DNA from: JAGVSV01 sp050952845
GTDB lineage: Bacteria; Bacillota; Clostridia; Christensenellales; Aristaeellaceae
Direction: 5' to 3'
DNA length: 64,000 nt
NCBI GenBank assembly: GCA_050952845.1
Contig: JBMNLP010000001.1
Coordinates: 434,001-498,000, forward strand
A model generated the notes under the pieces. That model made no database searches. It was given only the letters and a program-made list of their open reading frames with translations, and was not told the DNA's origin. Each line of letters begins with the position of its first letter. Within the stretch, counting starts at the first letter, position 1. Shown here piece after piece: positions 26,831 through 35,785 of the stretch. The position numbers were made by a program, and so were the translations under genes.

Positions 26831-28612
26831 TCACAGTGGATCGCGGTTAGCTTCCAGTATCTTGTCCAAATCCACCTTCAGTTTTCTGTCCGGCGTTAAC
26901 AGACCGTTGATTTCCTGCTGCACGTCGGTTAACTGCGTGTAGCAATAGCCCCGGCAGTACGGTATATCGCGCACCGCTGCGAACACCTCGTTAAATCGCT
27001 TGAAGAACGCGTCCTCGTCTTCCGCCTTGCCGAAATATCCCCAGGTTTGCATGCCGCCCATCTCGCCCTGCGGGCCCACTGTTGCCATTGCGATGCCGCC
27101 GAACTCCGTCACCAGGAAGGCTTCATGGCCCTGCGGTTCCTCGCCCTGCGCGTAGGTCATCTTGCCGATGACATGCCCGGTTTCCACCTCGTACCTGTCG
27201 GCAAAGTGGGTGCTGAGGTGCTCATAGCTCGGGGAATAGTCGTGCAGCGCGCAGATATCGCTCGTCACCTGCTCCCAGCCGTCATTGGAGGATACAAACC
27301 GCGTGCCATCCGCTGCCTTGGCAAGCCAGTACAGCATTTTAGCGGTAGCCTGCTGCCGCTTGTTTGCATAGATGTCCGGCACGCCCCAGCTTTCGTTCAC
27401 CGGCGTCCAGGCGATGATGCAGGGGTGGTTGAAGTCGCGGTTGATGGAATCAAACAGGGTGTCAGCGAAGTTGCGTACCGTTTCGTCTGAAAAATGGTAG
27501 GGTGAAGGCACCTCGCTCCACACCAGCATGCCCAGCTTGTCCGCCCAGTAGTAATATCGGGGATCTTCAATTTTCTGGTGTTTGCGCGCGCCGTTAAACC
27601 CTAACTTCAGCGTCCATTCCACATCGGCTTTGATGGCTTCGTCTGACGGCGGCGTCAGCATCGTGTCCGGCCAGTATCCCTGGTCCAGCACCAGGCGCTG
27701 GTAGATGGGGCGGTTGTTCAGCAGCACGTGTCCGTTCTTCACTTCCACCTTGCGCATGCCGAAATAGGTGTCCACGCAGTCCAGCTCCTCATCGCCATCC
27801 AGCAGGCGCACCTTCACGTCATACAGGTTCGGGCTGCCCGGCCCCCACAGGTGCAGCGCGCTTAAGCCGCCTTCCTTGATGACGCTGAACGGCACCTTGG
27901 CATGCCGGTCGGCGATGTCGGTGCACACCGTGCGCACAGGCTCGCCCTGATATGTCAGCGTTAGCTCCAGCGTCAGCGGGTGTGACGGCGCTTTGTCCAG
28001 CGCGATCTCTGCCGAGGCTTCGCGCTTGTCGATGTCCGGCGTGATGTGGATTTGCTTCAATGCATATGTTCCTACCGCTTCCAGATACACCGTTTGCCAG
28101 ATGCCGCTGGTGGGCGTGTACCAGCAGCCCATCAGGCCGCGTTTCCAGTACTGCTTGCCCCGCGGCTGCGTGCAGTCCGGCCAGTCCTCCACCCGCAGGC
28201 ACAGGTCGTTTTCTCCTTCGGACAGCACGTCGGTGATGTCAAACAGGAATGGTGCATAACCGCCCGTGTGCGTGCCCACCTGCTTGCCGTTGACAAATAC
28301 CTGGCAGGCATAGTCCACCGCGCCAAAGCGCAGCAGGATGCGCTTGCCCTGCATGCTTTCCGGCACGCTGAACGCCCTGCGGTACCACAGCACCGGGTGG
28401 ATCTCGTCACCGCCGATGCCGCTGGCATCGCATTGGTAGGCAAAGGGCACCTGGATGGTCATGGGCAGGCTGCGCCCTTCCTGCCACTTTTCTTTCAAGC
28501 CGACGTTGTTGTCGTCAAACGCAAACTGCCATGTACCATTCAAATTGTGGAATGTGTTGCGCATAAAGTCCGGTCGTGGATGTTCGGGGCGGGGGATGGA
28601 TGTGTTTTTCAT
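26831..28612 (-). CDS. GH2 beta-glycosidase
   Basis: 593 aa, cytoplasmic. Domain order: jelly-roll sugar-binding domain (FNLNGTWQFAFDD-like start, ILLRFGAVDYACQVFVNGK), immunoglobulin-like middle domain, TIM barrel. Acid/base Glu407 in AWTPVNESWG and nucleophile Glu503 in LVTEFGGIA. The shorter length resembles beta-glucuronidase/beta-galactosidase-like GH2 proteins rather than LacZ; substrate cannot be fixed. Start ATG 28612 follows ACAGGAGGTTTCCC. First gene of a two-gene operon with the ADP-ribosylglycohydrolase. Confidence 0.9.
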   Translation of the reverse strand: MKNTSIPRPEHPRPDFMRNTFHNLNGTWQFAFDDNNVGLKEKWQEGRSLPMTIQVPFAYQCDASGIGGDEIHPVLWYRRAFSVPESMQGKRILLRFGAVDYACQVFVNGKQVGTHTGGYAPFLFDITDVLSEGENDLCLRVEDWPDCTQPRGKQYWKRGLMGCWYTPTSGIWQTVYLEAVGTYALKQIHITPDIDKREASAEIALDKAPSHPLTLELTLTYQGEPVRTVCTDIADRHAKVPFSVIKEGGLSALHLWGPGSPNLYDVKVRLLDGDEELDCVDTYFGMRKVEVKNGHVLLNNRPIYQRLVLDQGYWPDTMLTPPSDEAIKADVEWTLKLGFNGARKHQKIEDPRYYYWADKLGMLVWSEVPSPYHFSDETVRNFADTLFDSINRDFNHPCIIAWTPVNESWGVPDIYANKRQQATAKMLYWLAKAADGTRFVSSNDGWEQVTSDICALHDYSPSYEHLSTHFADRYEVETGHVIGKMTYAQGEEPQGHEAFLVTEFGGIAMATVGPQGEMGGMQTWGYFGKAEDEDAFFKRFNEVFAAVRDIPYCRGYCYTQLTDVQQEINGLLTPDRKLKVDLDKILEANRDPL

Positions 28613-28711
28613 GGGAAACCTCCTGTGTTATTTTCCCTTATCATACCAGCAACTGCGCTTTCTGACCAGGCCTGACGCTATTTTTGGACAATTCATCCTA
28701 ACTCACTCCGA

Positions 28712-28740
28712 TTGACAGCCTATCTGCCCCTACATATAAT
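28712..28740 (+). promoter_or_regulatory. Promoter for the ABC exporter pair
   Basis: TTGACA (28712-28717), 17-nt spacer, TATAAT (28735-28740): full consensus, 44 nt before the TTG start. Confidence 0.8.
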
Positions 28741-28784
28741 TGACTCCGTGGTTTGTATGTGAAAGGAATCGGGAGGCATGTTGT

Positions 28785-30941
28785 TTGAAGATACTGCGAT
28801 ACTTAAAGCCTGAATGGAAAGCTGCGCTAATGATATTTGTGCTGTTGATTGCCCAGGCGCTGTGCGAGCTGGCGCTGCCCAGGTATACCAGTGTGCTGGT
28901 GGATGTCGGCGTGCAGCAGTACGGCATCGACAGCGCCGCGGCTGAACAGCTGGGACAGGATACCTTTGATGCGCTGATGCTGTTGATGGAGGAAGATGAG
29001 GCTGCCCTGGCAGCCGATGCCTACCGGCTGGAGGACGGCGTGTATATCCTGCACCAAAAGGATAGCGGTACCCTTCAGGCGCTGGGTGCTGCCTTTGAGC
29101 TGCCCATGGCTGTGTTGTATGGTGCTGCGCAGATGCCCGGTGCCCAGGCTTCGCCGGACAGGCTGACAAAGGCGCTGGCTTCGGGTGTAGTGAACAGGGA
29201 AACGCTGCTGGCCCAGGTTGAACAGATGCTGGCAGCCCAGGGGGGGGGCGAGCGCAGCATGCTGAAGCAGACAGCTGTGCGCTTTGTCAAGGAGGAGTAT
29301 GACCGGCTGGGGCTGGATACCGGGCGCATCCAGCGGAGCTATCTGGTGGCTGCCGGCGGGCGGATGTTAGCTGTTACGCTGCTGATGGGGGCCACCATGG
29401 TGGTGTCCGGCTTTGTGTCGGGCAGGACATCGGCGCGCATTGGCCGGCGGCTGCGCGGCAGGCTGTTTGACAAGGTGTTGGCTTTTTCCACGGCGGAGAT
29501 CAACAGGTTTTCCACGGCTTCATTGATCACACGCAGCACCAACGACGTCCAGCAGGTGCAGCAGGCCTCTATGATGCTGCTGCGCATGGTGTTGTACGCG
29601 CCCATCCTTGGCATCGGCGGCATCTTGCGCGTATTGGAAACACGTTCCGGCATCGGGTGGATCGTGGTGGTGGCTGTGGCGTCGATGTCTGCGATGGTTC
29701 TGTTGTTTTCGACGATTGCCATACCCAAGTTCAAAGCCCTGCAAAAGCAGACCGACCGGCTGAACCTAGTGAGCCGTGAAATCCTGACCGGCGTGTCGGT
29801 TGTGCGCGCTTTTACGCGCGAGGCATACGAGGAGCAGCGCTTTGAAGAAGCCAACCGCACCCTGGCCGGCACCAACCGGTTTATCGGCCGCACCTTCAGC
29901 CTGCTGATGCCCACGATGATGCTGATCATGAACATCATTGTGCTGATGATCATATGGTTTGGCGCCAGGGGTGTCGATCTGGGCACCATGCAGGTGGGCA
30001 CGATGATTGCCTTTATATCCTACACCATGCAGGTGGTAATGGCGTTCATGATGGTGTCGATGTCTGCGATGTTCCTGCCGCGTGCCGGCGTAGCCTCCGA
30101 CCGCATTGAAGAGGTGTTGAACACCCCGCTCACCGTGGAGGATAAGCCCGCCGGGCAGGATCTTCCCGCTGTGTGGCATGGGCGTGTGCGCTTTGAAGGC
30201 GTTACCTTTCGCTACCCCGATGCCGAACAGGATGTGCTGCATGTGGTGTCCTTCGAGGCGCTGCCCGGGCAGACCACGGCCATCATCGGCGGCACGGGCA
30301 GCGGCAAGAGCAGCATCATCCATATGATTCCGCGGTTTTTTGATGTAACCGGCGGACGCGTTACAGTGGATGGGATCGATGTGCGCGATATTCCCTTGAA
30401 AACGCTGCGTTCCCTGATTGGTTTTGTGCCGCAGAAGGGTGTGTTATTCAAGGGGGACATCCGGTCCAACATCAAGTTTGCCGACAAGGACATGCCGGAT
30501 GAGGCCATGGAGGAGGCTGCGCGCATCGCGCAGGCTGAAGCCTTCATCCTGGACAAAGAGGAGGGTTACGATAGCCCCATTGCCCAGGGCGGCGACAATG
30601 TGTCCGGCGGGCAGAAACAGCGCCTGTCCATTGCCCGTGCCATCGCGGCCAAGCCTAAAATCCTGCTGTTTGACGACAGCTTTTCTGCGCTGGACTATCG
30701 GACTGACCTGGCGCTGCGCCGCGCGCTGGCCCGGTCGCGCCGCGATGTGACGGTGATCGTGGTGGCCCAGCGCATTGCCACCGTCATGCACGCCGACCGG
30801 ATCATCGTGCTGGACAATGGCGCTGTTGTTGGCGCCGGTACCCATGCTGAGCTGCTGCGCACCAACAGCGTATACCGTGAAATTGCACAGAGCCAATTAA
30901 CCGCCGACGAGCTGGCGGGAAAGGCGGGTGAAGGCGCATGA
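28785..30941 (+). CDS. ABC exporter half-transporter with large external loop
   Basis: 718 aa from a TTG at 28785 (GGGAGGC upstream; the longer ORF from 28740 would start inside the promoter). N-terminal membrane domain, C-terminal ATPase. Between helix 1 (about 13-35) and helix 2 (about 190-210) there is an insertion of roughly 140 mostly hydrophilic residues. Walker A GGTGSGKSS, canonical signature NVSGGQKQRL, but the residue after Walker B is Asp (LLFDDSFSALD), not Glu, so its ATP site is degenerate. This marks it as one half of an asymmetric heterodimer with the next gene. A G9 tract lies in the loop at 29240-29248. Exports drugs, lipids or peptides; substrate unknown. Confidence 0.9.
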   Translation: MKILRYLKPEWKAALMIFVLLIAQALCELALPRYTSVLVDVGVQQYGIDSAAAEQLGQDTFDALMLLMEEDEAALAADAYRLEDGVYILHQKDSGTLQALGAAFELPMAVLYGAAQMPGAQASPDRLTKALASGVVNRETLLAQVEQMLAAQGGGERSMLKQTAVRFVKEEYDRLGLDTGRIQRSYLVAAGGRMLAVTLLMGATMVVSGFVSGRTSARIGRRLRGRLFDKVLAFSTAEINRFSTASLITRSTNDVQQVQQASMMLLRMVLYAPILGIGGILRVLETRSGIGWIVVVAVASMSAMVLLFSTIAIPKFKALQKQTDRLNLVSREILTGVSVVRAFTREAYEEQRFEEANRTLAGTNRFIGRTFSLLMPTMMLIMNIIVLMIIWFGARGVDLGTMQVGTMIAFISYTMQVVMAFMMVSMSAMFLPRAGVASDRIEEVLNTPLTVEDKPAGQDLPAVWHGRVRFEGVTFRYPDAEQDVLHVVSFEALPGQTTAIIGGTGSGKSSIIHMIPRFFDVTGGRVTVDGIDVRDIPLKTLRSLIGFVPQKGVLFKGDIRSNIKFADKDMPDEAMEEAARIAQAEAFILDKEEGYDSPIAQGGDNVSGGQKQRLSIARAIAAKPKILLFDDSFSALDYRTDLALRRALARSRRDVTVIVVAQRIATVMHADRIIVLDNGAVVGAGTHAELLRTNSVYREIAQSQLTADELAGKAGEGA

Positions 30942-32761
30942 TGGGCGGAGGAAGAGGCCGCAGGCATGGCAAGGGCGGGCCGCCGCAGAACAAAGCCAAG
31001 GATTTTAAGGGCACCGTTGCCAGGCTGTATGGCTACATTGGCCGGTACCGGATTGTGCTGTTGATTGCCTGCGTGCTGGCAGCCGGCAGCACCGTGATGC
31101 AGATCTTCGGGCCCAAGGTGCTCGGCCGTGCTACCACGGCCATATTTGAAGGATTGGTCGTCAAGGTGCAGGGCACCGGCGGCATTGATTTCGAAAGGAT
31201 TGGCGAGGTACTGACGCTGCTGCTGTTCCTCTACCTGCTGGGCACGCTGTTCCAGTGGGTGCAGGGATGGCTGATGGCAGGCCTCACGTCGGACGTCATC
31301 CTCCGGATGCGCCGGGATATCAGCGAAAAAATCAACCGCATGCCCATGCGCTACTTCGAAGAACATGCCGTGGGCGAGACGCTGTCGCGCATTACCAACG
31401 ACGTAGACGCCCTGGGCAGCAGCCTATCGCAGAGCATTACGCAGATGATATCAGGCCTGGCGACGCTGGTGGGCGTGCTCATCATGATGCTGAGCATCAA
31501 CGTGCTGATGGCGGTGATCGTGGTGGTGATTGTGCCTGTATCGGCGGCGCTGATCGCGCTGGTGTTCGGCAAGAGCCGCAAATATTTCCAGCAGCAGCAG
31601 GAGCTGATCAGCGACATCAACGCCCAGGTGGAGGAGAGTTTCTCCGGGCACCAGGTCATCAAGGCGTTCAATCGCGAGCCGGATGTTCTGGCTACCTTCA
31701 GCGACACCAACGACAGGCTGTATGAAAGCGCCTGGAAAAGCCAGTTCCTTACCGGTTTGATGCACCCGTTGATGACCTTTGTGGGCAACCTGTCCTATGT
31801 CAGCGTTGTGATATTCGGCAGCGTGCTGGCAGCGGCCGGGTCCATCGCCGTCGGCGATATCCAGGCGTTCACCCAATACGCGCGCAGCTTCATGCAGCCT
31901 ATCAACCAGTTTGCGCAAATGTCTTCCCAGCTGCAAACCATGACGGCTGCCGCCGAGCGCATTTTCGCCTTTTTGGAGGAGCCGGAGGAGGACAACGCCG
32001 GCCTGCCGCTGCCTAAAGGCGGCATCCGGGGCGAGATCAGCTTTGAAGGGGTCAGCTTCGGCTATGTGGAAGGCACCAACGTTATCCACGACTTCATCTG
32101 CCGCGTGGCCCCCGGGCAGACCGTCGCCATTGTCGGGCATACCGGCGCCGGGAAAACCACCATGGTGAAGCTGCTGATGCGGTTTTATGATGTGGGCGGC
32201 GGACGCATTCTGTTGGATGGGCGCGATATCCGGGAATACGACCGGCACGAGCTGCGCAAAGCCTTCGGTATGGTGCTGCAGGACACTTGGTTGTTCGCCG
32301 GCACCATCATGGAGAACATCCGCTACGGGCGCCTGGAGGCCACTGACGAGGAGGTGATGGCGGCGGCATCGGACGCCTATGCCGACCATTTTATCCGCAC
32401 GCTGCCGGACAGCTACCAGATGGTGCTCAATGAGGAGGCTGACAACATCTCCCAGGGGCAGCGTCAGCTGCTCACCATTGCGCGCGCCCTGCTGGCAGAT
32501 GCCCCGGTGATGATATTAGACGAGGCTACCAGCAATGTCGACACCCTCACCGAGCAGCGCATCCAGCAGGCCATGGCGCGCCTGATGCAGGGGCGCACCA
32601 GCTTTGTTATCGCGCACCGGCTGTCCACCATCCGGGAGGCTGACCTGATCTTGGTGATGCAGGATGGCAACATCGTCGAGCAAGGCACCCATGACGAATT
32701 GATCCAGCTTGACAGCGTATACGCGGAGCTGTACAGGAGCCAGTTTGAGACGGCGGTATAG
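30938..32761 (+). CDS. ABC exporter half-transporter, catalytic partner
   Basis: 607 aa, overlapping the previous gene by ATGA. Short Gly/Arg-rich N-terminus, six membrane helices, ATPase with Walker A GHTGAGKTT, Walker B MILDEATSNVD with the catalytic Glu, and H-loop IAHRLSTI. Its signature is ISQGQRQLL rather than SGGQ. Paired with the degenerate Walker B of the first subunit this gives one consensus and one degenerate ATP site, as in heterodimers such as BmrCD and TM287/288. Confidence 0.92.
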   Translation: MMGGGRGRRHGKGGPPQNKAKDFKGTVARLYGYIGRYRIVLLIACVLAAGSTVMQIFGPKVLGRATTAIFEGLVVKVQGTGGIDFERIGEVLTLLLFLYLLGTLFQWVQGWLMAGLTSDVILRMRRDISEKINRMPMRYFEEHAVGETLSRITNDVDALGSSLSQSITQMISGLATLVGVLIMMLSINVLMAVIVVVIVPVSAALIALVFGKSRKYFQQQQELISDINAQVEESFSGHQVIKAFNREPDVLATFSDTNDRLYESAWKSQFLTGLMHPLMTFVGNLSYVSVVIFGSVLAAAGSIAVGDIQAFTQYARSFMQPINQFAQMSSQLQTMTAAAERIFAFLEEPEEDNAGLPLPKGGIRGEISFEGVSFGYVEGTNVIHDFICRVAPGQTVAIVGHTGAGKTTMVKLLMRFYDVGGGRILLDGRDIREYDRHELRKAFGMVLQDTWLFAGTIMENIRYGRLEATDEEVMAAASDAYADHFIRTLPDSYQMVLNEEADNISQGQRQLLTIARALLADAPVMILDEATSNVDTLTEQRIQQAMARLMQGRTSFVIAHRLSTIREADLILVMQDGNIVEQGTHDELIQLDSVYAELYRSQFETAV

Positions 32762-32807
32762 CTGGGCTGCGTACTTATTCAAAAAAGACCTATCAAATAT
32801 GCAGTTG

Positions 32808-32836
32808 TTGCACTCTTTTCCAAGCAATGGTATGAT
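32808..32836 (+). promoter_or_regulatory. Promoter for the Opp-type operon
   Basis: TTGCAC (32808-32813), 17-nt spacer, TATGAT (32831-32836), followed by AAAAAGGAGGTTG before the ATG at 32904. Confidence 0.55.
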
Positions 32837-32903
32837 ATTTGCGTGTGTTCATGCAGAACCATGGGCCGGCAAACATGCCGCGCCGAAAAAGGAGGTTGTA
32901 TTG

Positions 32904-34760
32904 ATGAAGAGGCTATTATCCCTGGTGCTCCTGTGTGCCATGGCTGCGGCGTTGACGCCGGCAATAGCAGAGGACACCGCCTACCGAACGCTGTATTCCA
33001 GCGAGGTAACCACGCTCAACTACCTGATCACCACCACGACGAGCGAATATGCCGTCGCGGCTAACGTGATCGACACCCTGGTGGAGTATGACCGCTACGG
33101 CCAGATCCAACCCTCCCTTGCGGAAAGCTGGGAGCGCAGCGACGACGGCCTGACCTGGACCTTTCACCTGCGCAAGGGCGCCAAGTGGGTCAACGGCGCG
33201 GCTGAGGAAATCGCCGAGGTGACGGCGCACGACTTTGTCGCCTCCGCCAAGTACATCCTCAACGCGCAGAATGCCTCCAGCTCCGCCGACATTCTGTACG
33301 GCGTGGTGGAGGGGGCGGAAGCCTACTATGCCGGCACAGCCACGCCTGAGGAGGGCGCAACGCCGGCGCCCGTCACCGAGTGGGACACGGTGGGCATTAA
33401 GGCGCTGGATGACTATACCCTGCAGTATACCCTGAACAGCCCCGCGCCTTACTTCGTGTCCATGACGACCTACGTGTGCTTCATGCCCGTATACGAGCCC
33501 TTCCTGCTGGAAAAGGGCGACCAGTTTGGCCTGGCCACCGGCAACGACACGCTGCTGTTCAATGGTGCTTACCTGATCAAGGAGTTTAAGCCCCAGGAGA
33601 AGCGCGTGTATGCCAAGAACCCCACCAACTGGGACGCCGACAACGTGTTCATCGAAACCATCGAGCAGACCTACAACAAGGAAGCCCCCACCGTATCGCC
33701 CGAGATGTACCTGCGCGGCGAGGTGGACGCGGCCACCATCGATTCCGCCATCGCCAAGGCCTGGCTGGCCAACCCCGACACGGCGGACCTGATCCGCCCC
33801 ATCCGTCAGAGCGGCTTTTTCACCTACTTCTATGCCTTCAATTTCAAGCCCGAGTTTGACGCTGTGTATGAGCCTGAAAACTGGAAAATCGCCGTCAACA
33901 ACGACAATTTCCGCCTGTCCATTGCCCACGCGCTGGACCGCGTCAAGGCGCAGCTGGTCCACGAGCCGGACAACCCTGAATCCATTGTGTTCAACACCAT
34001 CACCCCGCCCAACTTTGCGGACATCAACGGGCAGGACTATGTCAACATGGGCGACCTGAAGGCGCTGACCGACGCCGGCGCCAAGGGCTGGTATGATCCG
34101 GACAAGGCCCTCGCGTACCGCGACAAGGCCAGAGAGGAGCTGGCCGCCGCCGGCGCCACGCTGCCTGTCAAAATTCTCATGAGCTATCTGCCCACCTCCA
34201 ACAGCTGGGCGGAGGAGTGTCAGATCGTCGAGCAGCAGCTGGAAGGCCTGCTGGGCACGGATTATATCGACATCATCGTCGAAGCCGGCCCCGCGACAGC
34301 GTTCCTGCGGGAAGTGCGCCGCAGCGGCAAGTATGCGCTGCTCAAGTGCAACTGGGGCCCGGACTATGCCGACCCCGAAACATACACCGATCCCTTCCGC
34401 ATCGGCACCAATTACAACTTCCCAGAATATGCCACCGGCAGCCTGGATGAGGAATACCATGCGCTGGTCGATGCCGCCAAGGCTATTACCGATGACATCC
34501 CAGCGCGCTATGAGGCGTTTGCCAGGGCTGAGGCTTTCTACATCAACAACGCCTTTGTGATTCCCTTTGGCTACGGCTCCGGCGGCTATACCGCCACACG
34601 CCTGAACCCCTTCGAAAGCCAGTTCGCGCCGTACGGTCTGTCCAACGAGCGCTACAAGGGGCAGAAAATCATGGACAAGCCCATGAGCACCGACATGTAC
34701 TTCGAAGCCTATGACAACTGGCTGGCCGAGCGTGAGGCGCTGGCAGACAAAGCTAAGTAA
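32904..34760 (+). CDS. Opp-family ABC substrate-binding protein
   Basis: 618 aa from ATG 32904, directly after AAAAAGGAGGTTG. Signal peptide 1-22 (LCAMAAALTPAIA) with no lipobox. Family-5 binding protein: TTLNYLITTTTSEYAVAANVIDTL, LAESWERSDDGLTWTFHLRKGAKW, and YALLKCNWGPDYADP near the C-terminus. Family members bind oligopeptides or oligosaccharides; the beta-mannosidase at the end of the same operon favours an oligosaccharide. First gene of a unidirectional run that reaches 43998. Confidence 0.93.
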   Translation: MKRLLSLVLLCAMAAALTPAIAEDTAYRTLYSSEVTTLNYLITTTTSEYAVAANVIDTLVEYDRYGQIQPSLAESWERSDDGLTWTFHLRKGAKWVNGAAEEIAEVTAHDFVASAKYILNAQNASSSADILYGVVEGAEAYYAGTATPEEGATPAPVTEWDTVGIKALDDYTLQYTLNSPAPYFVSMTTYVCFMPVYEPFLLEKGDQFGLATGNDTLLFNGAYLIKEFKPQEKRVYAKNPTNWDADNVFIETIEQTYNKEAPTVSPEMYLRGEVDAATIDSAIAKAWLANPDTADLIRPIRQSGFFTYFYAFNFKPEFDAVYEPENWKIAVNNDNFRLSIAHALDRVKAQLVHEPDNPESIVFNTITPPNFADINGQDYVNMGDLKALTDAGAKGWYDPDKALAYRDKAREELAAAGATLPVKILMSYLPTSNSWAEECQIVEQQLEGLLGTDYIDIIVEAGPATAFLREVRRSGKYALLKCNWGPDYADPETYTDPFRIGTNYNFPEYATGSLDEEYHALVDAAKAITDDIPARYEAFARAEAFYINNAFVIPFGYGSGGYTATRLNPFESQFAPYGLSNERYKGQKIMDKPMSTDMYFEAYDNWLAEREALADKAK

Positions 34761-34792
34761 CAACAAGCAACAACAAGCATACACAACCACTT

Positions 34793-34823
34793 CTGCGGCA
34801 GGAAGCTGGCCTTCCTGCCGCAG
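34793..34823 (+). terminator. Intra-operon hairpin after the binding-protein gene
   Basis: Perfect 13-bp stem CTGCGGCAGGAAG/CTTCCTGCCGCAG with a 5-nt loop, 32 nt past the binding-protein stop and 20 nt before the permease start. No U-run follows, so it probably protects or partly attenuates the mRNA, allowing more binding protein than permease. Confidence 0.6.
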
Positions 34824-34843
34824 TTGAAAAAGGTGGGCGGCAA

Positions 34844-35785
34844 TTGTTAAAGTATATCGCCAAACGCGCTGCGTCAGCCCTGTTTACGCTGGTCATCATC
34901 CTGTCCATCGTATTTGTGCTGATGCGCCAGATGCCCATCGACGGCTATTTTGACAACATCGACAAAATGGATCCGGTGGTCATTGAGGCGTGGCTGCAAA
35001 AGATGGGCTTGAAAGATCCCATCCACGTGCAGCTGAAGAATTTTTTCCTGAGCCTGCTCAAAGGCGACCTGGGCGTGTCATCGCGCTACAGCGTGGGCGC
35101 GTCCATTGCTGGGCTGATCGCCCGTAAGGCGCCCATCTCCATTAAAATGGGGCTGATGTCCATGGCGCTGTCGCTGGGGTTGGGCATCCCGCTGGGGGGC
35201 GCCATGGCGCGCTCCAAGTCCAGGCTGTGGGACAAGTTTGGCACGGTGTTCATTGTGCTGATCAACGCCGTGCCGGCTGCTGTCTATTATATCTTCCTGC
35301 AGGCCTACGGCTCCAGGACGCTGGGCATCGCCATGCTGTTTGATGAGGCCAACCCTGTCAGCTGGATTCTGCCGGTGTTTTCCATGTCGCTGGGCAGCAT
35401 CGCTTACTATGCGATGTGGCTGCGCCGCTACATGCTGGACGAAATCAATAAGGATTATGTCAAATTGGCGCGCGCCAAGGGCGTTTCCAACCGTGCGGTG
35501 ACGATGCGGCATGTATTTCGCAACGCCTTTGTGCCGATGATCCAGTACATCCCCTCATCGCTGCTGTTTACGGTGGCAGGCTCGATTTACATTGAATCGC
35601 TCTACTCCATTCCCGGCATGGGCGGCTTGCTGGTGGACGCCATCAGCCGCCAGGACAACCCCCTGGTGCAGGCGCTGGTGATGATCTTTTCCTCCATCAG
35701 CATCGTGGGCATGTTGTTAGGCGATATCCTGATGGTGGTCATCGACCCGCGCATCACCTTTGCCAAGAAGGAGGGGGTGCGCTGA
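34844..35785 (+). CDS. Opp-family permease, OppB type
   Basis: 313 aa from a TTG start at 34844 with AAAAAGGTGG upstream. Six membrane helices, N-terminal YIAKRAASALFTLVIILSIVFVLMRQMP, and the cytoplasmic docking loop KDYVKLARAKGVSNRAVTMRHVFRNA typical of OppB/DppB. Forms the membrane channel with the next gene. Stop and next start overlap as TGATG. Confidence 0.93.
   Translation: MLKYIAKRAASALFTLVIILSIVFVLMRQMPIDGYFDNIDKMDPVVIEAWLQKMGLKDPIHVQLKNFFLSLLKGDLGVSSRYSVGASIAGLIARKAPISIKMGLMSMALSLGLGIPLGGAMARSKSRLWDKFGTVFIVLINAVPAAVYYIFLQAYGSRTLGIAMLFDEANPVSWILPVFSMSLGSIAYYAMWLRRYMLDEINKDYVKLARAKGVSNRAVTMRHVFRNAFVPMIQYIPSSLLFTVAGSIYIESLYSIPGMGGLLVDAISRQDNPLVQALVMIFSSISIVGMLLGDILMVVIDPRITFAKKEGVR

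Noticed and set aside
32916..34790. 624-codon minus-strand ORF antisense to the Opp-type binding protein
   Set aside because: Shadow of the real gene; low-complexity Gly/Val/Arg-rich translation, no start signals.
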